DNA of 64,000 nucleotides from Actinostola sp. cb2023 (Eukaryota > Cnidaria > Anthozoa > Actiniaria > Actinostolidae): positions 186,001-250,000 of the forward strand of contig JAUJYZ010000325.1 in NCBI GenBank assembly GCA_033675265.1. The letters run 5' to 3'. Below are positions 11,756 through 21,600 of the stretch, in pieces (within the stretch, counting starts at the first letter, position 1; each line of letters opens with the position of its first letter). Made by a program: the position numbers and the translations under genes. A model generated the notes under the pieces. The model saw only the letters and a list, made by a program, of their open reading frames with translations, had not been told where the DNA came from and made no database searches.

Positions 11756-13240
11756 TTATGCTAGTGCCAGGCCCCGCGTTTTGTGCTCGCTTTGCTATTT
11801 ACAACGGACGTGGTTTTAGCGGAAAAGAGAATGTCATGATAAAAATGATCGGAAACACTGATAATACTATTGTTATCACAATACTTTTTTATCGAAGTAA
11901 CTGAGTTTGTGACAGACTCTCGAAGCAAAAAAAATATTTTGTGTCGTATTCTAACCACATTCTAACGAAATTCGTGATGAACTTCAAAACTTCAAAGCGA
12001 TATTGGATGTACTGTAGGAGCATGCCTAATTAGTCCAACGCCCTTTCAGCCTACCACCTCAATTAGTCTCATCAGATATACCCGTTATAGCATTGTGACG
12101 ATGCATTATTGTAGTTAATTCAGAAAAATAAGTTAGGAAGATTAACGAAGTCATTTATTAGAGCAAGGACTCTGAAAGCGTGCCGCGGCTAGATGATAAT
12201 CTCAATGCATTCCCTATCGACTCTGCGGTGGCCATGTCCTCGTTATAGAACTCCCTCATCCGGTGATGATTTGGAGAGAATTCGTAATTTGTGGCTAAAG
12301 ACTTGAAATATCTTTGTACAGTTCTCGAAGGAATGACAGAATATAGGATAGAGTTTAATAGGATAATCGATTATCATTTTACGAGTGGGAAATCAGATTA
12401 GATTAGCATTATCTAGAGCAGGTTGAATATGCTCTCTTAAACTATCGCGAAGACAGGATATTTTGAGACTTCACTGGGTTGGAATCTGAAATAATAAGCT
12501 ACCACTGAATGCTTTCTGTTCATTGGTAAATCAGACCAAAATTCAAGCACTGATACTTCGTTGGTAAAATTCAATTCAAAAAATAAACCTGAATATTAAT
12601 TTTGTTGCCGTTTATGAAAAAAAATATTGTGGTTTTAAAATTAATGACGACTTTAACGTTATTTAGTGCGCTGAAATCCCCTTCAGAAACTATACAATGA
12701 AATTGCGAACATAACGTTTCGTTAAAAATGATTACACATTTATATAGATAGATGTGAGTTGAGGACAATATTAAAAGCGGCTTTAATTCTTCCAAATTGA
12801 CTGAAACACCAAAATATGCTGCTATAAATTATGTATTGCGCGGTAAGGATTGAAATCTTGGGAGTCTTACGTTCTCCAATGCTCAGCTTCAAGCAATTGA
12901 TTACTTTGATGAACTAGATTTTGATCACTAGTTTGAAAGACTAGTTCGCCCGTGTGAAAATTATATTTTTTAACGTGGAAGCTCTCGGGGCTGGGCTGTG
13001 GTTGTTTTGAGAAAATTAAGAAAAAAAACGCATTTTGGATATTTACTTGTTTATCACTAAGATTTGGCACAGTACAATTGTTTACGTTCTGTAATCAAAA
13101 TTCTTTACTGGTGTCTTGAGTATTGTGAATAACCTTTCATTGTACATTATTGTGGCTCCGGTGAGATGACATTTTATAAAATTAACTCAAGCATGAAATA
13201 AGAATTTATTCTTGAATATTGGAGTTAATTGGCTTGAACT
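11756..13240. other. Intergenic DNA between DMAP1 and receptor A
   Basis: Mostly unique, AT-rich sequence with no convincing gene. One stretch on the - strand (12158-12294) reads like a terminal coding exon and is listed separately. I see no repeats of note. Confidence 0.5.
12158..12294 (-). CDS. Possible terminal coding exon, unidentified
   Basis: On the - strand an acceptor-like CTTTAG precedes an open stretch of 44 codons. It contains YEFSPNHHR, MREFYNEDMA and SSSRGTLSESLL and then TAA. The composition looks like a genuine hydrophilic C-terminal tail, but I recognise no family and could not find a matching upstream exon within 3 kb. It may be a chance reading frame or a relic. Confidence 0.2.
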
Positions 13241-13458
13241 GTTATTTCGTCTTCCCTGGGGTTCCAGTGACAGATAAGTAGCTCCAAAGACAATCTTCTT
13301 GATATAGCGTATTGAAAATCAACTCCAAAGTCCATCGGCCCGCAAGTTTACAGTTCAACGTACAATCTACGGGAAGAATATTACGTGGTGATACGTTGCT
13401 TTGACTTGGATCGTGAATTTCCATTCCTTTGATAGATCAAAAGTATCCTATAAGGCTG
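13240..13458 (+). other. Candidate 5' UTR exon of receptor A
   Basis: A strong donor, CTG|GTAAGT at 13458/13459, has no coding frame before it. Receptor A's start exon has a clean acceptor, TTTTCCAG at 15606, 19 bp before its ATG, which implies a spliced leader exon upstream. Joining the two is inference. The 5' limit of this exon is not defined. Confidence 0.3.
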
Positions 13459-15013
13459 GTAAGTAACTGCTTTTGTTTTTGTTACATATGAGTTTTACAT
13501 GTACATATACATTCGGCATTGCCTTATGCAAACACACTGATAATATCCAAAGACACTCCATAAAACATACCCAAGTTTGGTGGGGTCATCTTTTCCAGAC
13601 TACTCCATAGAGTTACTCCAATTAAACTAAGGCAAAATGCCATACAATTGACATTAAAATATCGAAGTAAAAAGACAAGAAGGAGTCTTTACAGGTGGCA
13701 AAACAAAACGACTTTTCTAAATCCCTAATTGCACGCTTTGAATTTTGTAATTTTATTCTCGTTAGGCGTTGTATTTCACTCACATTTGGTCATTATTATG
13801 TACTGTGTGGTTGTCGCTAACTGTACTGTATATAAAAGTAGGCTTTTGAAAATGAATGTGTTTTCTTTAGATCGCTCATACATGAATAATAACTGAACAA
13901 AGTTCAAAATCATAGCATTTTTTTCAGGTTTTGTTGAGGAGACGTTTACTAAGCGTCTATCACATGAGTATGCTGTCTAAAAACACAATAAAATCTATCA
14001 AATAGTGATGCCCGACGTTGATATTTACAATGGAAACTCTACTAGCTGTGAAGCCAAAGCTTTGATTTTTCGACGTCGCAGTTGAGTCGATCATGAATGC
14101 ATTTGGAGCTGCGAAAAAACTGAACGAAGTACTAAAGTTGAATGAGACGACGACCGAAACAGAAGCGCCACTTACTCGCTTGCTGAAAAGCCAAGTATAA
14201 ACACTTTTAGACATAACTAGTTAGCGAGGTAACGGTTTTTTTTCGGAAAATTATCACACTTTTATTTGTTATTTATAGATTTCCACACGCAAATACATTT
14301 CTACTTGTGACGTCATGAAACGGCGAAAATAGCTACTTCTTCAAACTAAGGTGCAAAGTGTGTTTCTATGATAAGATTCCCAGTAAATGCATGTTTGTTC
14401 AACTATGATTTCGGCCTTGAAGTTTGTTTTGAGTGACCGAGTTTGGTTCGTGAAGCCGCACTGTAAACTATCCTCTATTTCTGTTACAGTTACAATTTTT
14501 CCCCGAAATCCTGCACAAAGTACGCTAAACCGCTTTTTGCGTTTAGGTGCTGCGAAGAACACAGTAGTAGATTATTAAATCAGAATTTCATGCAGCGAAC
14601 CGTGGGGTGGACTTTGCTCTATTGGATATAGTGTATATTTTAAATTCCTTGGAATTACAAGTCCGTCCTGTGTTTAGTTCATTTATTGTCTGTTTGTGAT
14701 TTATTTTGCGCACAATGTTTTCGGCCTGCATGCAACGTAATACAAGAAAAACCGATGTAACTCGTAATACTATAAAGCCTTTTGCAATATCGATTCCAAA
14801 GATAAAAGTGCACGAGAAATGTATGTTCTGTAGAGGAACGAAATTTTTTGTTTGTTTTTGACCCCAGATCGATTGGAAATTGTACAAGTACGATACGCTG
14901 TTTTGATACAGTTTCTCTAATCCTTAGTCAGTTTATTGAAGAGAAGTAAAAGAATTTCATTGCGCATTAATTATGATTGATGACGAGAATCAAAGATGAC
15001 GGCTTGTAGATTT
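13459..15013. other. Likely first intron of receptor A, or intergenic
   Basis: Unique AT-rich sequence. Short open stretches near 14088-14203 (+) and 14341-14562 lack supporting splice sites or recognisable domains. I see no repeats. Confidence 0.4.
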
Positions 15014-15177
15014 TACCACAATCCTTTGCGCACTCAAAAGAATAAACCAAACATATATAGTTTTGAGAACATAAGATTGAAGCTGTTACCTGCTTTATTT
15101 ATGGGCACGTGTGAGACAGCTTGTAGACCTAATTTGTACTAATTTAGGTTCCCAAAGGATTGTGGTAAAATGTATAG
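15014..15177. mobile_element. MITE, TTTACCACAATCCTTTG family, single-unit form
   Basis: Inverted ends TTTTACCACAATCCTTTG and CAAAGGATTGTGGTAAAA bracket about 125 bp. The interior contains one copy of GAAGCTGTTACCTGCTTTAT...TTTAGGTT. This is the same sequence that is tandemly amplified in receptor B's intron at 32.2-35.2 kb, so it shows the unamplified state. Confidence 0.85.
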
Positions 15178-15625
15178 CCGCCATCTTTTTCTATGCCTAA
15201 CCATCCAAACCAACCTTGCGCATCGTGCGAGTGCTTGTGCCTAATTATTTTAGTGTGAACGACTTTTTGTCCAAAGCTCCAACATGTATCGAGGGACACA
15301 TTTTCCCTCGAGTGACGCTATGCTAATTTTGTCCCCACCCTCCCCTCCTTCGGCGACGTAGTCACTGTACTTATCAGCCCTCGCATAAACTATTTCTTCA
15401 GTGCAATACACGATTTTTCCTCATCTGAAGAGTGGCGGCTAAATGGGATGCCTCAAAAGGACCTCGTTAATATAAAACAATAGAATGATTCTATTGTTTG
15501 GTTGACCAAGGGCGGTTTGGGTTATGGAAACAAGTTTTTTCCCACATGAAGGGACTATATTCAGTGCATGAAAATTCATAACTGTTTTCGCCATTTTGTT
15601 TTCCAGTCACAACAATCAAAACCTC

Positions 15626-18600
15626 ATGACCCGCACAGCGAAGCATCAATTTGTCCAACTACTGTTTGTATTACTATGGTTACTGGAAGCTCTTCAACGT
15701 TTCGGGTAGGTTGGTAGATATATTATGTAGTTGATAAGGGGGTCTGAATGAGGGGGGAGGGGGTGGGGTCTATATGTGTCAGTTGTCAGTCAATATTTGA
15801 TCATTTGTCCTCAGTTGACAGTTAAGTTTTATTTGTCAGTTGTCAGTTAACCCCATTCAGACCCTTTCATAACCCTTAAAGTGCATATGACACAATTTAT
15901 TTTATTTCATTTTATAACATAGATTAGTGATGGAAATAATAATATCACAAAGAATTTTTGATTAAATTATTGCTTTTAGAGATATTTGTGAAAAACATGT
16001 TGCGAAGTGTGACGTCACGTTGTTTGATCGCACCCTGGTTTCATTGAAATAATGGCAAATATCGATCGCTTTTTGTACTAGAAAACGAAAAGAACAACAA
16101 ACAACTTGAAGTAGATTAAAAGTACAGATATAATACTTTAAACACCAAAAAAGTTAGAAGCTTTACCTGTTTATGTTTTTGTCTTATGGTCGGACAAAAG
16201 TATGACTATTTTGGTTATTTTTGAAGCTAGTTCAAACAAAGTGACGTCATAACAGCTGATGTATTTTTCGAGAATATCTTTCAAAGCAATCATTTCACAG
16301 AAAATTGATTATGTTTTCTTTGATACTACCAATAATCTGCATAATTGAGGCCAATGCAAATTTTCATGTCATATGCACTTTAACCACTATTTTCTCTTGC
16401 CACTACTGATTTAGATTTAGATTTTAACTGAATCTGTTTCTTTAAACAATTAAAGAGGGAGCGAACAAGCAAAAGCGTTATCAAACCTTGAACTGTTGAA
16501 AGCAACAAGAATTACACAACGTCTGCTTAAGAAATACGACAAGTTTGCTCGTCCACTGGTCACATGTGAGTACAGCACATGTCACTAGATATGTCAATGG
16601 CGATCGGAGGGGGAAGGAGAGGGGGAGGAATGAGTCAGTTAGTCAGTCAATTAGTCAGTCAGTTGATCAGTTGGTCGGTCAATCATTTGTTCGGTCAGTC
16701 AATTAGTCAGTCAGTCAGTCAGTCAGTTGGTCTGTTAGTCAGTTGGTCGGTCGGTCAGTCAGTTGGTCGGTCAGTCAGTTGGTCGGTTAGTCAGTTGGTC
16801 GGTCAGTCAGTTGGTCGGTCAGTCAGTTGGTCGGTCAGTCATGCAGTCAGTCAGTTGGTCAGTTGGTCGGTTAGTCAGTTGGTCAGTCAGTCCGTCAGTC
16901 AGTCAGTCAATATGGTCAGTTGGTCGGTTAGTCAGTTGGTCGGTCAGTCAGTCAGTCAGTTGGTCAGTTGGTTGGTCAGTCAGTCCATCAGTCAGTCAGT
17001 CCGGCAATATGGTCAGTTGGTCGGTTAGTCAGTTGGTCGGTCAATCAGTTGGTCGGTTAGTCAGTTGGTCGGTCAGTCAGTCAGTCAATATGGTCAGTTG
17101 GTCGGTTAGTCAGTTGGTCGGTCAATCAGTTGGTCGGTTAGTCAGTTGGTCGGTCAGTCAGTCAGTCAATATGTTCAGTTGGTCAGTTGGTCGGTCAGTC
17201 AGTCAATCAGTCGGTCATGATCAGTCATTCAGTTGGTCAGTCAGTCAGTCGGTCAGTCATTTGTTGGTCCATTGAGTATGTGTTCTTCTATGTACAGTAG
17301 CATCAACTCGAGTAAACATCAGTATGGCCATCCAATCTTTTAGTCAAATAAAGGAGTCGAATATGGTAAGATCATCTTGAAATCTTTTCACAAGCGATCG
17401 ACGCAAACAAAAACGTTATGCATAATTAGCTGGTGACGCAAGCGTAAGCGCCAAGGCACGCCACTGTTGGATTAAGAGTAGTGCACGAAGCGGTTCCCAG
17501 CGTGTGTGGCCTGTCCTACTACTTCGAGGACCACGAGTTACTTACAGTACTGTCAAGTGTTACCCTCGTTTATTTAAGCGCAAGGATATCAAAATTGATA
17601 TTGTCCTTAATGGTTTTGTTTTTGAGGAATTCGAAGTATTCATGTATCTACGACAAGAGTGGAACGACCCGCGCCTTGCTCATCGTTACCATGCCAAACT
17701 CTCCTTGACAAAAGAGCGAGTCGACGATATCTGGACTCCAGACACTTACTTTAACAATGCCAACGAGTACACAGTCTACACGACCAACAAACTGGTCTTG
17801 ATATCAGGAGAAGGCGATGTTTATTACAGCGCACGGGTCAAGATCAAAGCAGCGTGTCAGATGAACTTAGCCAACTTTCCTCTAGACGTGCAAAGATGTT
17901 CATTGATTCTTGAAAGCTGTAAGTACATCCGTGCAATAGTGATAATTATAGCCTGTTTGACAATCATTCCTTGAGAATTTAGAACAACAACGGCGACCAT
18001 GTTGGACGAAGACGACGTCATCCAACATGGCCGCCGTGTTTTGGTTTGCAATCAATTTTAGCGATCCGCGTAAGAACGAAAGCACGAACGGCTATGGAAC
18101 TTTAGGAATGTCTTATGCAAAGAAATCGTAAAGGGATTAAGTTATTAAAATCCAGCGATCTGATTGGTTAAAGTCTTTGAAACTCCGATTTTTCTACGAT
18201 ATACTTCGTTTCCATACACGAAACTCCGTATATGGAAGTAGTAATCGTTCTCCGATTGTTTCATTGGCTTCGGGAACAATTCGTATGTGAGCGTCACGAA
18301 ATTCTGACTCTCGTCTCGAATTTCAAGTCATCGATGTCGTGTCAACAAGTTGAGGCCATTGAATAAGCCAATGTAAAGGAATCTGAAAAGCCGAAATCAA
18401 ACGCAAAAAAGTAACTTACAAGATAAGGAAAGTTAGAGTGAATGTGCATGAGGTATTCCAATCGAATGGAATGCCCTTTTCCGCGCTCTGTTGCTGTTCG
18501 CGACACGACGAATGGAAGCATGGCGCGGTGAACGCCGATCAACTTCGCTTGTGTTCACGTGAAGAATCACGGCTGTTTCTATCAGACGAGGATGCAAACT

Positions 18601-21600
18601 GGTCAAAGAACAAGACCAGGAAAGCAGCAAAACATCTACGGGAATTGAACATTGAAAGCTGTGGCGAGATCGCACAGCTAGGTAGCCCAAGCTATGTGGA
18701 TAATGTCAATAAAATAAATAAAATAATAAAATGAAAATGAAATCCTCTATAAAGTCCTGTGTATCTTATTCAATTATTTCTTTATTGTCTGTGAAGATTT
18801 GAAGCGATTTAGACGAGAATTGAGCGAGTTATAGCCATTTTAAAAGTAGCCCTTCTCTGACAAATAATTAATATAATTATTATTGGGCTACCTGTGGAGA
18901 TCGCTGAACCGTTCAATTTACAAAGCGAATGACTCTCTCGGACGCCTCACAAGAATCAATATTTCATCTAACACCCAGTTCAGCGTTCTTACCATTGCAT
19001 GTCTTTGTTCTTATCCTTCCCTAAGAGTGATATGCGCTCGGGGAATTGAATTAGACTAGATGTGTCTTCTAACAAAGACTTTTCTAACAAAGACTTTTCC
19101 TGAACTTGTGAAAGGAGGAATCGACCTAGAGACCGATGACACTGACACAGGAGATTATTACTATGATGACTTGAACATCGTTGCGGATGATGAACTATTT
19201 TCAGATTATTTTTGAGATTTTACAAGTTTTAGGACATTGAAAGTGTATTTTGTTATTTTTTTTGGCGCTCCGGCGGACTTCACTCTCGCCAAATTTCATC
19301 CAATAGCATTGAGGTGAATGGGACATATCTGTCAATGACAATGAGATAAATAACAGAGACTCCCAAACAGAACGCATTGTAACATAAAATGCTTAGTTCC
19401 TCACATACGATTTTGTTCGAAATGTACCATGTGAATGTTTATGATAAATGTGACAAATTGTATGAGTTTCAGCTATGTAATCGTACTATCAACGAAGTAA
19501 AGTTACATATACTGTTTGAATTTCGCGCTAACGAGGAGTTCTCCAATGAGATCGTTCATTATAATTGGATAGACACATTTACGACCGCACCTCTTTAACG
19601 TCCTCCATAGCCGCGGGTCTATTGTTTTCGCTTTAGTTCTTACGCGGATCGCTACACGTCATCCAACATGGCCGCCGTGTTTTGGCTTGCAATCAATTAA
19701 TAAAGAAGTAGGTTATGCCAAGGGCGCTAGGACAAAGACGTTTTGTGTATTTGAATAGTAATAAATATGCTACGAGTTGTACTTATCTGTTGTCGATTCT
19801 TATTCTTGTTTGTCCCCTGTTAGTTGCCTGGCCAAACGAACGTTTCGTATCATTGACCTTTCTGGCCTCTGTTGTCCCCTACTAGTTGCCAGTAAGTTGA
19901 TTCCTGGCCAAACGAACTTATGTTCCAGTCCGCTCTCTGCCAAACGTATAGTTAGTTATCAGTGTAGCTAATAAGTTAACTTATTAGCTACACTGATAAC
20001 TAACTATACGTTTGGCACAGAGCGGACTGGAACATAAATTCAAATCGAAACGTTCGTTTGGCCAGGAATCAACTTACTGGCAACTAGTAGGGGACAACAG
20101 AGGCCAGAAAGGTCAATGATACGAAACGTTCGTTTGGCCAGGCAACTAACAGGGGACAAACAAGAATAAGAATCGACAACAGATAAGTACAACTCGTAGC
20201 ATATTTATTACTATTCAAATACACAAAACGTCTTTGTCCTAGCGCCCTTGGTTATGCTGGACAAAATGGAAAAGATGACGTCATCCAACATGGCCGCCGT
20301 GTTTTGGTTTGCAATCAATTAATAAAGAAGTAGGTTATGCTGGACAAAATGGAAAAGATGACGTCATCCAACATGGCCGCCGTGTTTTATTTTTACAAAC
20401 AAGTGTTTTATTTTTACAAACCTGTCGTCGGTTGTGTGAAATGAACACTAATAAATTGTTTCTAAATGTTTTCTCTTCGTTTCTCTAGTTGCCTATACCG
20501 TCTCTCAGTTGACAAAATGGAAAAAAAAAAAAACCCAGTCCGCATTTTCAACGTCGATTTCCGACGTCGTTAAGTTTGAAATCACAGAACGCAATAAGTG
20601 TTTTTGGTTTGAATCAACGCGTCAATTGGACGACAGTCGAAATGTATCGGAAGGCACTCGGTATATCGCTCTCACCGACGAAAATCGACCGAAAACTTTA
20701 TTACCATTAAAATAAATGACGTCAAGAAATGATTACAGGTAAAAGTTCCGTTCCGTGTGGTAAAGTTTGTAAAGCTCAATCTAACAAACCGAAGTCCACC
20801 GATTCTCATGATCAATTACGCGACTTTAAGCCGACTGCAGATTTATCATAGATCATTTTTACACGTTCGTATTTTGAACGAGCTTTTGCTCCTAGACGTT
20901 AACGTGGGTTTATTGATTGATTGATTGATTGATTGTTGCGCGAACACTGACCGACTTTCTGCATGCGCGCTGAGTCGGAATGAATCAATTCCTAGCCGTG
21001 ACATACATAAGTAAGCGTCCATACGGTATTGGATAGTGTCACAGCGTTTTTCTCTTCGTTTCTTTAGAACAGTTTTCCCGCCTATACAGAGAACGTTTCT
21101 GGTCTCATTTTTTGAACATGAAATGACAAAAAATAAAAACCCAGTCCGCATTTTCAACGTCGATTTGAGAGGCTGAATTTGACGTCGTTAAGTTTCTAAA
21201 GGCATCACAGAACGCAATGCAACGTACGTTCCCGGTGAATGTTAGCTGAAACTTTCAAAACATATTTTCGTCTAAACTATTCGTCAGAAAGTGATTCAAT
21301 TTATTGGACGACAGTCGTATCTTGTAATTATGAGTTTGAAGATCGGAAGGCTACTCTGTATTCCTCGCTCTGCATGATGAGCGACGACCCTCGATCGATC
21401 TACTCGACCGACTCATTCAACTTAAAACTACTTTATTACCATTCAAAAATAATGATTCAAAATATTGACACAACAATATAAAGAAAAGGAAGAAATGAAA
21501 TTACAGGTAAAAGTTCCTGGTAAAGTTCCTGGTCAGACATTCAATCGGCTGGAACTTGTCCTGGTAAAGTTCCTCAAAAGCTCAAAACTTGAAAACTAAA

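Noticed and set aside
14088..14203. Short + strand frame starting MNAFGAAKKLNEVLK and ending SQV*
   Set aside because: 36 codons with no recognised domain and only a weak acceptor upstream; could be a leader-exon peptide but is unsupported.
16579..17275. Ser-Val-Gln repeat frames resembling a low-complexity protein
   Set aside because: Tetranucleotide (GTCA)n array in receptor A intron 2, with no splice or homology support.
19389..19598. 69-codon frame (MLSSSHTILFEMYHVNVYDK...)
   Set aside because: Lies inside the 1.6-kb transposon relic. It shows no Cys-loop motif and so is not the missing receptor exon.
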